Positions 9,059 to 17,514 of a DNA stretch of 64,000 nucleotides are shown piece by piece (the stretch's first letter is position 1; the number at the start of each line of letters is the position of its first letter). The stretch is from DASZVB01 sp036272055 (lineage in GTDB: Bacteria > Myxococcota_A > Polyangia > Polyangiales > Polyangiaceae). Where the stretch lies: contig DATAZL010000005.1 of the NCBI GenBank assembly GCA_036272055.1, forward strand, positions 1-64,000, given 5' to 3'. Below the pieces are notes generated by a model. The model had not been told where the DNA came from, searched no databases, and saw nothing but the letters and a program-made list of their open reading frames with translations. The position numbers and the translations under genes are program-made.

Positions 9059-9146
9059 AATGTCCGTCCCGATGATATGCGCCGGAGCAGCGAGCGACGG
9101 CACCTGGGAAGCCACCGCTGATCTACACTTCGGTCCCGCGCGTGTA
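9059..9146 (+). repeat. Duplicated scrap of the upstream immunity-like gene
   Basis: Positions 9093-9130 repeat 8677-8714 with a few substitutions. Both encode SDGTWEA(A/T)ADL(R/H)F. The second copy lacks the rest of the gene and runs straight into the 3' end of the minus-strand HNH gene. It is the tail of a lost paralogue, consistent with repeated recombination downstream of RHS toxins. Confidence 0.55.
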
Positions 9147-10502
9147 TCAAACGTGGGCGCACGGCGTGGTCAGTCTGGCCAGCGCATCTCGTACGACCCG
9201 TTCGAGGTTCATCTCTGGCACCCCGAGCTTGCAAGACTCGGCCAGGACGCGACGAACCTCGCCTTCTCGAAAGCCCAGGCCACGTAGGGCGGCGAAGGCT
9301 CTCGCATTCATCTCCACCGCACTCGGTTCCGGCGCTTGTCCGTAGTCACTGCCGTCGGCATGCCGGAATCGAATACCCGCCGAGACGCTGCCGGAGACGA
9401 CGAGCTCACCGCGATGTGCCGCGCGATGGTGCGCGCCGCAAAGAGTGGTCAAATTGTCAGCATCATGCGCGCCACCCTCCGAACGCAGCGCAACGTGATG
9501 GACATCGAGAAACTGCGCGTTGCGACAACCAGGGACGACGCACTGCTCGTGATCGCGGCGTCGAACGGCTCTGCGCGTCGCCGGTGAGACAGTTTGCTTC
9601 GCCCGAGCGCCCACGTGGGCGCTCTCGTTGGCGCCCACGTGGGCGCTCTCGTGCCTAGCGGGCTCTGCGCCCACCTGGGCGCTCTCGTCCTTGGCGGGGC
9701 GTGCGCCCGTGCGTGGAGCGCCGCGTCGCTCAACAGGAGGCGTGATCGCCCCGATGTGCTGACCGTCGCACCCGGCCATCGCGACGATCTCTGGGCGGAC
9801 GGGTATGAGTTCTCCGTTTGCGTGCTGATAACCCGAGCCGCACTCCGGGCAGACAGAGAGGGCGATCTGGTAACTCGCCCGGCCTTCGTCGGCCGGACCG
9901 CCGAGAATGTGACGCGCCATCAGCATGAGCGCGGAGTCGTCATCGAGCCGAGTGCTGCTGCGCCTGAGCTTGCTCATGGCCTCCCGGAAGAGCGCCAGCG
10001 TTTCGGGCGCAACTTCGAACCGAAGAACGTGGCGTCGCGCATCAGGCCGCCCCGCGGAGGAGGGTTCGTCGCCGGGGCTCTTACCGGCCACGAGCTCTTC
10101 CAGCTGGTGCACGGTCTTGCCACGAGCAACGTCCAGCCATGCGGACTCGGTTTCTGCGACCGCCACGCGCGTGAGCTCACGCGCAGCGGACCAGTTCAGC
10201 ACGCCGGTCGCGAGCGCTTGCGCGATGGCCGGCAGCTCTTCGAGCGCTTCAGCCACGCGGAGCTTCTCCTGCGTGGAGCGTGGCTTGTATCCGAACAGAC
10301 GCTCGATGTATTCGCCGAAGCTACCGTACCCGAGGTGCACATGCGCCGCCGAGCGCAACGCGGCGAGAAACCAACGGCCTTCTTCCGCGTCCGCCGCAGC
10401 GCGCTCGCCAGCCAAGAGCGACAGCACTTCGTGCGATCGAACCCATTCACTTTTCTCGCCGGAATCGTCGTTCGCTTCCATGTTGGTGCCCGCCATACCC
10501 AA
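9147..10502 (-). CDS. HNH endonuclease with ESAHVGA repeats
   Basis: 451 residues. The N-terminal two-thirds is a helical domain of the DUF222/HNH type (LSLLAGERAAADAEEGRWF... and EYIERLFGYKPRSTQEKLRV). A Cys pair (CPECGSGY) follows, then a linker with the repeated motif ESAHVGA near residue 290. The HNH nuclease core lies near 325-365 (RRDHEQCVVPGCRN, LDVHHVALRSEGG, LCGAHHRAAH). Proteins with this layout are abundant in large myxobacterial genomes, often in many copies; they are presumed DNA endonucleases of unknown role. The gene converges on the toxin island. Confidence 0.85.
   Translation of the reverse strand: MGMAGTNMEANDDSGEKSEWVRSHEVLSLLAGERAAADAEEGRWFLAALRSAAHVHLGYGSFGEYIERLFGYKPRSTQEKLRVAEALEELPAIAQALATGVLNWSAARELTRVAVAETESAWLDVARGKTVHQLEELVAGKSPGDEPSSAGRPDARRHVLRFEVAPETLALFREAMSKLRRSSTRLDDDSALMLMARHILGGPADEGRASYQIALSVCPECGSGYQHANGELIPVRPEIVAMAGCDGQHIGAITPPVERRGAPRTGARPAKDESAQVGAEPARHESAHVGANESAHVGARAKQTVSPATRRAVRRRDHEQCVVPGCRNAQFLDVHHVALRSEGGAHDADNLTTLCGAHHRAAHRGELVVSGSVSAGIRFRHADGSDYGQAPEPSAVEMNARAFAALRGLGFREGEVRRVLAESCKLGVPEMNLERVVRDALARLTTPCAHV
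9605..9682 (+). repeat. Tandem palindromes inside the HNH gene
   Basis: A perfect 20-bp palindrome, GAGCGCCCACGTGGGCGCTC, occupies 9605-9624. Its 16-bp core recurs perfectly at 9631-9646 and with one change at 9667-9682. They encode the (E)SA(H/Q)VGA repeats of the HNH linker, so they may simply reflect peptide repetition; the perfect dyad symmetry is not needed to code the peptide. Confidence 0.7.
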
Positions 10503-10869
10503 GCACTAGCATGCTGATTTTCAGCCCCCGTATCGCCGCGCAGCGGGCCTTTCGATGAGCAGATCGCCTTCACCGCTACCCACCGCGTCGAAGCCTCGCG
10601 TGCGGCTGATGTCGAACGACGCAGCACCGGTTTAGCGCGATGCCTCGAGCTTGCGCCGACCGTCTCAGGGATCACGTCAAGGCGAATCGTCGGTCCAAAC
10701 TACAATCGGCCCAGTGACTCGCGCCACTTGGGCTGTACACGAAAGCAAGGATTTCAACTCACGTCGAGGTGCACTTCAGCTCCCCGATCCATTCCCAGGC
10801 CATTCCAACGCTGACCGGCAGCTCTTGGAGCTCTAAGCGCAGCCTGCCCGACTTCAAAGTGCGACGCGG
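10503..10869. other. Non-coding gap
   Basis: 367 bp between the HNH gene start and the 3' end of the beta-helix gene. I see no convincing coding frame, RNA gene or repeat. It should contain the HNH gene promoter (minus strand), but no clear -35/-10 pair stands out. Confidence 0.5.
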
Positions 10870-12570
10870 TCAAAACTGAATGCTCGACCCCGTCGAAATG
10901 CAGTAGTTCGACTTTCCCTTCGCGGCTGGACAGTCTGGGCCCGTTACCACGGTCCCTGATGCATACGTCCCTATCCCGTCGCTGCCCTGGGTTGCCGGCC
11001 GCCAGCTGTTGCCCGCTGCATCTATCTGAGGAAACGCGCCCTCTGCGCTCAGTCCGTAGCTGAGAGAGCCCTGGATGTTGTTGCCCCCGGGGTCATCCGC
11101 CGTACCGAGGTCTATGCGGGAGCTATCGGATGCATGCACCGCGATGTCGTTTCCGACGACACCCGGCAGGAACTCCGTGTGGCGAATAATCGCGCCTCGG
11201 GCGACGGAATCGATGTGATAGCGCGAGTTGTCGGAAAAATGGCCCTCGATGACGTGAAGGGATCCGGTGGAGCGGACGCCGGTGTCGTTGTCCGAGATGG
11301 TCGCACCCACGAGCGTCAGCCAGCTCGCCGATCCGGAAACCCCCTCTCCTTGGACCGCGCCGCTGATCGTCCCATTCGTTATTTCGACGTCGCCGTAGGT
11401 CGTCAGCCAGACGATGGTAGCTTGCGGATCATTTGGCGCTCTTATGTCGGTGTCCGACATCGTCAGGGACGACGAATCGCCCACCATTATGGAGTCCATA
11501 TTACCGCATCCCACGGCACCGTTTTTCGTGAGAAGGCAGCGGTCGAGAAATGCGCTGGACGTTCGTCGAAGCTCGACCACCTCACCATTGATACCAGTCG
11601 CGGTCACACCGTTGAGGCGCAGCGTGGCACTATAGTCGGCGTAGAAACCCGTTCCGCTGCCACACTCCGTGTCCGTCATGTCCGTGACCGTACTGTCGTT
11701 GACCGTCAACGTGGCGGACCCATAAACTGCCGCCCCCATGACCCCATCGTGGATGCGGATCGACGAAGCAGTGACTGCGGCGTTCTCACCGATCTCGAGA
11801 CCGTGGTAATTGGCCGTCAGCTCGAGGCCGCTGACGTCGACGTCACCGCTCTGGATGAACAGCGCCGACCAGAAGTTCTTGAGCTTCAAGTTTCTGATCG
11901 TGGCGCTTCCGGCCAGGCTCAGCTTGGCGCGGTCGAGGCCCTGGCCGTCGAGCACCGCGTCCCCCGACGAGACCGCTTCGACGGTGACTCCGTCTGGAAC
12001 GGCTCCTGCGTAATCCTCGCCGTTGTGCGCATCGTAGGTGCCGGCAAAGAGCCGAACGGTCTGGCCCGAGCGGGCGACGAGCCACGCTTTCTTGAGCGTC
12101 TTCAGGGGATGACTCTCGTCACCGGAGTTCGAATCGTCGCCACTCAACGCACTGACGTAGAGGGGGCTGAGCATGCCCCCATCGCCGTCCGAGGTCGAAC
12201 CTGCGGCGTCGGATGTGTCTATGCCGGCGTCGCGCGTCGCGAAGCCGCCGGCCCCGGAGCTCGAACCCCCGCTTCCGCCGACACTCGCCGTGCCGCCCGT
12301 TCCAGGTGCGCCGCCGTTCCCCATGCCACCAGCTCCATTCGTCCCAGCGCCGCGTCCATTCGCGCCCCCGACCCCTCCCGTTCCAACGACCGCCGGTCCA
12401 CCGCCCTGACCCGACGTGATCGCGCCGGCACTCCCGCCGGAGGAGCACTCGGGTTCGGCGCAGCTCTCCGAGCCGCCCGTCGAACAGCCAAACGTCGGCA
12501 AGCCAGCCCCGAGCATGCTCGCCACCGTGAATCCGCTCCCCAACAGCAACGCCATTTTCGTCTTCACCGC
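10870..12570 (-). CDS. Right-handed beta-helix lipoprotein (DUF1565-like)
   Basis: 566 residues from a GTG at 12570, preceded by GGAAG; longer in-frame upstream sequence looks non-coding. The signal sequence ends in PTFGC, a lipobox. A Gly/Ala/Ser linker rich in GG and GTGG follows. The folded part starts with PLYVSALSGDDSNSGDESHP and TVRLFAGTYD, the signature of DUF1565/pectate-lyase-like beta helices (parallel-helix repeats near residues 150-560, with TITDMTDTE-type coils and Asn/Ser/Thr ladders). Such proteins bind or cleave polysaccharide at the cell surface. It is followed downstream on the same strand by nothing close, and upstream by the DUF5695-type gene 244 bp away. Confidence 0.8.
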   Translation of the reverse strand, partial: AVKTKMALLLGSGFTVASMLGAGLPTFGCSTGGSESCAEPECSSGGSAGAITSGQGGGPAVVGTGGVGGANGRGAGTNGAGGMGNGGAPGTGGTASVGGSGGSSSGAGGFATRDAGIDTSDAAGSTSDGDGGMLSPLYVSALSGDDSNSGDESHPLKTLKKAWLVARSGQTVRLFAGTYDAHNGEDYAGAVPDGVTVEAVSSGDAVLDGQGLDRAKLSLAGSATIRNLKLKNFWSALFIQSGDVDVSGLELTANYHGLEIGENAAVTASSIRIHDGVMGAAVYGSATLTVNDSTVTDMTDTECGSGTGFYADYSATLRLNGVTATGINGEVVELRRTSSAFLDRCLLTKNGAVGCGNMDSIMVGDSSSLTMSDTDIRAPNDPQATIVWLTTYGDVEITNGTISGAVQGEGVSGSASWLTLVGATISDNDTGVRSTGSLHVIEGHFSDNSRYHIDSVARGAIIRHTEFLPGVVGNDIAVHASDSSRIDLGTADDPGGNNIQGSLSYGLSAEGAFPQIDAAGNSWRPATQGSDGIGTYASGTVVTGPDCPAAKGKSNYCISTGSSIQF

Positions 12571-12814
12571 TCGCTTCCTTTCGCTCTGATACCGTGAAAA
12601 AGAGGCCCTTCCGCCGCGCGTCCGCGGCGGCTCCCGCCGCCACTTGGGCGCGGGTCTTCGAGGTCGACGTTTCGCGCCCGAAGGCTCGATACGACGTCGT
12701 TCAAATCGGCGAAGATTGCCCTCGGTTGCGCGAAATCGTCGCGACGGCCCATCGCAAAGTTTTCCGCCCAACACCCCTATCGCACCCAACCGGTCTGCAC
12801 TCCGACCGGGCTCG
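12571..12814 (-). other. Gap between two minus-strand lipoprotein genes
   Basis: 244 bp. It likely holds the promoter of the beta-helix gene. No coding frame or hairpin is convincing. Confidence 0.4.
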
Positions 12815-15800
12815 TCACTTCGCCGTCAAAGCAAGGTCGGTCGTCGCCGCCGTCAGCGGCACGACGACGGCGCCGCGTTCCGTTGTCCCCGGCACGCCGT
12901 AAGTCCCCACGCCGCTGACCTGCGCAGGCTGCTCGATCCGCAAGCGTGCCGATGCCGTGTAGGCGTTCGTGGGCGCCAGATGCACGTGCACGTCGTGGGT
13001 GACGGCGTCGAGGTCTACGCTTGCGAATTCACCGGCGTCGAGGGTGAGATACAAGCCGACCGGTGCGAGGTATACGCGCCGGCGGAATGAGTCGAGCGGC
13101 GTCACGTTGACGACGCTCCCGTTGACCGCCACGTTGCCGCCGAAGGCTTGCCAGCCAAAATCTGAATCGTTCACCAAGTAAGTGCCGCTGCTTTCGGCGT
13201 GGCCGAAGAAGTTGAGGCCGTAGTCCCCGGTGATGGCATCCCACTTCAGGGTGTCGGGGAAGGAGTGGAAGGCCATCGACGGGAAGCCGTCGTCGGCGAT
13301 GGCGGCGAGTGAGCCCATCATTCCGGCGTACCCGATGCGCAGCAGGTGAAGGTCGTCGGGGTGATCGCGGAACTCGGTGAGTATCGGGATCGCGTTCAGG
13401 CTCGACCCGTAGTGGTGGACCATGCGCTCGATGCGGTCGATCTTCGCGCCCCCGTAGACGAAGTCCCAGTAACGCCGCGCGCAACCGTTGTAGGCCCAGT
13501 GCGGGATCGCGGGCATGTAGCTCGTGATGGCGTCGATGCACGTCTTGGACTTCGCGGTGTCCTTGAAGTACCGCGTCCAGGCGTAGACCTCTTCCTGTCC
13601 CGTCGAGTCCCAGGGCATCTCGCTGCCGAACGGATACGCCTCGGTGCGCCAGACGGCTTCGCGGGCTTTCATCCTGGTCTCGAGATCGGACGCGTTTTGG
13701 GTGAGGCCCTCGCGCTTCAGGTCGTCGAGAATCTCGAGGAAGACGGTGCCGTCCATGAGCCCGTACTTCGTGTAGTCGGTGCCGATGGTCGTCATGGCGA
13801 CGGCCGTCTCGTAAGCCTGGTTCAGGTACCAGTCCCACGGATGGTGGGTGACGGTGCCTGTCGTGTTGCGCGCTACCCGGTAAAGCGCCCAGTAGAGCGC
13901 TGCGACGTGCGGGTAGTTGTACGAGCGCGGCACCTCGAGCGTGTGGGCTTTGCTCCACGCGCCCCAGTACGTCATGTTCGTCGTGGGATCGATCCACTGC
14001 ACGCTCTGGCTGTAGTAGCCGGCGGGCAAGAGCGTGGGCTCGTAGTAGAAGAGCGAGCGCTTGACGCCGTATTTCTGCGCGCCGCTGTCGTACTGCAGGT
14101 TTCCCCACACCACGCCGTCGACGAACTGTTCGTACTTGGCCGCCTGCGCCGCGTCCGGCTGCCCGAAGAGCTTCATTGCGCCGGCGAGCCACGTCGCGCC
14201 GCCATCGTCCCCGAGCCCGCATACCCAGGCTTGCTTCGTCTGGGTCACGCTCTGACCAAGGTCGTGGTCGTAGGTCATGACGGACGGGCTGCGGCCGAAC
14301 GGATCGTTCGCATCGACGAACCACGCCTTGTTCGTCAGGAACGTCCCGAGGCTCGATACGGCATCCTTGGCGGGAGGGACGACGTCGTATTGAATCGTCT
14401 GGACGGTGCCGTCGGCGTAAGTGACGGACACCCGGGCCCGACCATGTGCCTTGCCGGAGACGGCGTAGGCCGCGTACCCGGTCGCCGTCGAGCCCTGCGG
14501 CGTGACGGTCAGCGCGGTGCTCGGCTCGACGGCGATCGACGAGACGGCCCAGGGATACTCGAGGAATAGCTTCCCCTCGACGTCGGTGGGCAGCACGTAA
14601 CCCGGGATGCCAACCGCCACGGGACGGTGATTCGTAGCGAGCACGCTCTCGATCTTGCGAACCTCGGGAGCGAGTACGAATTGAAGGCCGTACGTCTTCG
14701 AATCGCCGGGTGCGAGCGTGAGGTCCGTCGGAGGATTCCACGGCGACGCGTTCGCCCATTCCTTGTCGGCGTATGCCTTGCTGTGCACCATCCACTCGAG
14801 GAAGCCCTCGAACGACGTGCCGCGCGGCGTGGGATCGGTGAAGATCGCGACGGGATCTTTGGAGCCCGCTTTGGGCACATTGAGGATCGGGTTGTAGGCT
14901 TCGAACGGCGTCTTGCCGTCGGGGAGCACGAGCAACACCGGACCCTGCCCGTTCAGGCGCGTGACCTGTAGATACCCGGCGTCGGCGCCGATGTACGGGT
15001 CGGCGAACGAACACGTGTCGTGTGCTTGCTCGAGCGTGCGGTTCGTCAGCACGTTGTTGAACACCATCGGCAGGCCGAGCGCGCCGATCTGCACCGGCGA
15101 CGACGAGTGATTCGCGAGAACGAAGCGCATCACGAGTCGCCCGCCCTCCATCGACCAGGTGCGAGTGACGTCGAGTGGCAGACCCGCCGGCAAAGCAGGA
15201 GCGAGATCTGCCGAAGCGAGAACGCTGCCCGACGGAGTCTGCGTCGTGACCTGCGTGCGCGACGTTGCCGTCGTGACGTTCTGCCAGTCTCCCGTCGAAC
15301 CGCTGCGCAGGCGGAGCGTGATGTCGCCCAGCTGGAAGTACCCAGCGGCGCTCCGCGTCGCGAGCTGATCCACCGGTGTGAAGTCGAAGCCCGGCGCCGC
15401 CTTCGGCGCGAGCGCTGCGATGGTCTGCGAGCTCTTCGCGAGCTGAACGCAGAACTCGGCCGTCTCGAGCGCGATGTTGCTCGCCGATGGCGAACACGTT
15501 CCCTTCACGAACGCGACGTCGGGAACGGGGCCGACGACAGGCATCCCGCCGTCGTGTGCGCTGCCGGTCGTACCGCCGGATGACGTCGCGACGTTCCCGG
15601 CGGTCCCGCCGACACCGCTAGCTCCGCCGGCCACGCTATTTGGCGCTCCACCGGGCGCGCTCGCGCCGCTCGAAGACGCGGACATCGCACCACCGACACT
15701 CGACGCGCCGGCGCCGGCCGCACTGCCCGCAGCAACGCCGGACTTGCCGCCGCTACTGCCACACGCAGTGATCAGCGTGCTGAGCGCGGCGCAAATGTAC

Positions 15801-15820
15801 GAGCAGGTTGAACGACGCAT
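12815..15820 (-). CDS. Large secreted lipoprotein of the DUF5695 type, glycoside-hydrolase-like
   Basis: 1001 residues. The signal ends LSTLITAC (lipobox, Cys-20), followed by a Gly/Ser/Ala linker to about residue 90. The mature part begins with a beta-sandwich (GYFQLGDITLRLRSG...) and continues with an (alpha/alpha)-barrel-like second half rich in Trp and Tyr (YPHVAALYWALYRVARNTTG, PWDWYLNQAYETAV, MPWDSTGQEEVYAWTRYF). This matches my memory of the DUF5695 family, large secreted proteins believed to act on glycans. The acidic residues that might be catalytic cannot be chosen from sequence alone. Together with the beta-helix and GH114-like genes it suggests a surface or secreted polysaccharide-processing set. 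Confidence 0.7.
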   Translation of the reverse strand: MRRSTCSYICAALSTLITACGSSGGKSGVAAGSAAGAGASSVGGAMSASSSGASAPGGAPNSVAGGASGVGGTAGNVATSSGGTTGSAHDGGMPVVGPVPDVAFVKGTCSPSASNIALETAEFCVQLAKSSQTIAALAPKAAPGFDFTPVDQLATRSAAGYFQLGDITLRLRSGSTGDWQNVTTATSRTQVTTQTPSGSVLASADLAPALPAGLPLDVTRTWSMEGGRLVMRFVLANHSSSPVQIGALGLPMVFNNVLTNRTLEQAHDTCSFADPYIGADAGYLQVTRLNGQGPVLLVLPDGKTPFEAYNPILNVPKAGSKDPVAIFTDPTPRGTSFEGFLEWMVHSKAYADKEWANASPWNPPTDLTLAPGDSKTYGLQFVLAPEVRKIESVLATNHRPVAVGIPGYVLPTDVEGKLFLEYPWAVSSIAVEPSTALTVTPQGSTATGYAAYAVSGKAHGRARVSVTYADGTVQTIQYDVVPPAKDAVSSLGTFLTNKAWFVDANDPFGRSPSVMTYDHDLGQSVTQTKQAWVCGLGDDGGATWLAGAMKLFGQPDAAQAAKYEQFVDGVVWGNLQYDSGAQKYGVKRSLFYYEPTLLPAGYYSQSVQWIDPTTNMTYWGAWSKAHTLEVPRSYNYPHVAALYWALYRVARNTTGTVTHHPWDWYLNQAYETAVAMTTIGTDYTKYGLMDGTVFLEILDDLKREGLTQNASDLETRMKAREAVWRTEAYPFGSEMPWDSTGQEEVYAWTRYFKDTAKSKTCIDAITSYMPAIPHWAYNGCARRYWDFVYGGAKIDRIERMVHHYGSSLNAIPILTEFRDHPDDLHLLRIGYAGMMGSLAAIADDGFPSMAFHSFPDTLKWDAITGDYGLNFFGHAESSGTYLVNDSDFGWQAFGGNVAVNGSVVNVTPLDSFRRRVYLAPVGLYLTLDAGEFASVDLDAVTHDVHVHLAPTNAYTASARLRIEQPAQVSGVGTYGVPGTTERGAVVVPLTAATTDLALTAK

Positions 15821-15963
15821 GACTCTCTGAGCGCGTAACCGAAGCTATTCGCCGTAACGCGCGATCTCTTCGTAGTAACGGGCATCGCTCGATACGGTTC
15901 AGAAATCGGCGCGTGGGCACCTTCGCGTGATCTCGCGAAATCCCGTGTTACTCTGTGCCGTCG
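15821..15963. promoter_or_regulatory. Divergent promoter region
   Basis: 143 bp between the divergently transcribed DUF5695-type gene and the first GH114-like gene. Promoters for both must lie here. No clear sigma-70 or ECF motif pair is visible by eye. Confidence 0.35.
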
Positions 15964-16818
15964 ATGCTGCGCTTCGCCCTGCTCGCGCTCGTCATCGGCG
16001 TAGCCGGATGCGACGGCACGACAGGCACGCTCGTGAAGCTCGTCGGGGCGGAACCAGACTCGTCACCGACGGCCGCGCCGCACATCGATGCAGGCGCAGT
16101 CTCGTCGAGTCCGCTCAGCGCAACGGCGTGGCAGATCCAGCTCAGCGGCACGCTCGATACGACGATCGACGTGGGCTGGTACGAGGTGGACTTCGACACC
16201 GACGCGAGCACGATCGCAGCGCTCCACGCACGCGGTCGCACGGTGAGCTGCTACGTGAGCGCCGGCACCGACGAGGCGTGGCGCGACGACAGCGCGGACT
16301 TCCCTGCGTCGGCCGTGGGCAATGCGCTGTCCGACTATTCGCGTGAGCACTGGGTCGACGTCCGCGACGCGACGGTGCGCTCCGTGAATCAGCGCCGACT
16401 CTCGCTCGCACGAACACGCGGTTGCGACGGAGTCGAGCTCTCGAACATCCAGGGCCACACCGTCGACAGTGGCTTCCCGCTGACCGCCGCCGACGACCTC
16501 GCTTACGCGCGCTTCCTGCTGGGCGTCGCGCACGGCGAAGGGCTCACCGCAGGCGTGTCCAGCGACGACCTCGTCGGCTCACTCGCGCCGGAGATGGACT
16601 GGGGGCTCACCGAAGAGTGCCTTTCCTATGGCACCTGTGACGCATGGCGAACGCTCGTCGACGCACATAAAGCTGTCTTCATGATCGAGTACGGCTCGGC
16701 CGTCGACGCGCCAGTCCTGTGCCCGCAGGCGGCGGCGCTCGGCTTTTCTCTCGTCATCAAGCGTTCTTCACTCGATGCGTTTCGCGTCGGCTGCGGGTTG
16801 GCCGACGGCGGTCAGTAA
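15964..16818 (+). CDS. GH114-like (endo-alpha-1,4-polygalactosaminidase family) lipoprotein, divergent
   Basis: 284 residues from the ATG at 15964 (a GTG at 15955 is possible). The signal ends VIGVAGC, a lipobox. The fold follows the GH114 TIM-barrel pattern: TAWQIQLSGTLDTTIDVGWY, an early strand RTVSCYVSAGTDE, then WVDVRD, then GCDGVELSN, and a distal IEYG strand. In the better-conserved paralogue at 20011 the equivalent of GVELSN reads AIEPDN, so an acidic residue is replaced by Ser here. GH114 enzymes hydrolyse galactosamine-rich exopolysaccharide. This copy may be a divergent or inactive member. Confidence 0.7.
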   Translation: MLRFALLALVIGVAGCDGTTGTLVKLVGAEPDSSPTAAPHIDAGAVSSSPLSATAWQIQLSGTLDTTIDVGWYEVDFDTDASTIAALHARGRTVSCYVSAGTDEAWRDDSADFPASAVGNALSDYSREHWVDVRDATVRSVNQRRLSLARTRGCDGVELSNIQGHTVDSGFPLTAADDLAYARFLLGVAHGEGLTAGVSSDDLVGSLAPEMDWGLTEECLSYGTCDAWRTLVDAHKAVFMIEYGSAVDAPVLCPQAAALGFSLVIKRSSLDAFRVGCGLADGGQ

Positions 16819-16923
16819 ACGTCGCGAACTGGCAGCGATACTTGAACTAGACGGTAAATCGTCGAACCGGTGACCACTTTTTCGTCCCGCGCGCCACTTA
16901 GATAAAGCACCGAGCGTCGCCCC

Positions 16924-17514
16924 ATGTCCGCAGCCGACCGCAAACCGCCACGCCCCGGCTACTCGCACCTGCGAGTCGTCGACGGCAGCGCGTCCGTCGA
17001 CGAGCGGCTCGACTTCGACTCGATGTTCCGTCGCTACTCGCCGTACGTGGCCAGCGTGGGTGTGCGCCTCCTCGGCCGCGACGACGAGGTCGACGATCTC
17101 ATCCAGGACGTATTCCTCGAGGCGCATCGCGGTCTATCGAGCGTTCGCGACCCGGGAGCGATCAAGGGTTGGTTGGCGCGAATTTGTGTACGTCGCGCCG
17201 TACGGCGCTTGCGGCGCCGCAAGCTGCGGGCGTGGCTCAGCTTCGAGTCCCTCGTGTACGAACCCGCGTCGGCAGCGATCGACGCGTCGCCCGAGACTCG
17301 CGCCGAGGTGACGCGCCTCTACTACGAGCTCGAGAAGCTGCCGGCACTCGTTCGCGCGGCATGGGTTCTCCGTCACCTCGAAGGCCAGAGCCTCGACGAC
17401 ATCGCCGCCGCGTGCACGTGCTCGAAATCGACGGTGCAACGCCGCCTGCGTAGCGCCGACGCCGTGCTGCGCGCCATCGGCAGCGTCGCGGCCGGAGTGG
17501 TGAACGAACCATGA
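16924..17514 (+). CDS. ECF-family RNA polymerase sigma factor
   Basis: 196 residues. Region 2 lies near residues 25-95 (FRRYSPYVASVGVRLLGRDD, then EVDDLIQDVFLEAHRGL); region 4 lies near 125-180 with a helix-turn-helix (LRHLEGQSLDDIAAACTCSK, then STVQRRLRSAD). No extra C-terminal domain. The stop overlaps the next start (ATGA at 17511), so it is translationally coupled to a FecR-like protein that probably acts as its membrane regulator. It sits inside the glycan-processing cluster and is a candidate controller of it. Confidence 0.9.
   Translation: MSAADRKPPRPGYSHLRVVDGSASVDERLDFDSMFRRYSPYVASVGVRLLGRDDEVDDLIQDVFLEAHRGLSSVRDPGAIKGWLARICVRRAVRRLRRRKLRAWLSFESLVYEPASAAIDASPETRAEVTRLYYELEKLPALVRAAWVLRHLEGQSLDDIAAACTCSKSTVQRRLRSADAVLRAIGSVAAGVVNEP

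Noticed and set aside
11134..12597. A 487-codon plus-strand open frame opposite the beta-helix lipoprotein
   Set aside because: Arg/Asp/Val-rich, no signal, no motif. The minus-strand frame has a lipobox, a linker and beta-helix repeats.
13029..15497. An 822-codon open frame on the minus strand in another frame of the DUF5695-type gene
   Set aside because: It is Arg/His/Pro-rich with no domain, a typical third-position GC shadow of the real gene in the frame next to it.
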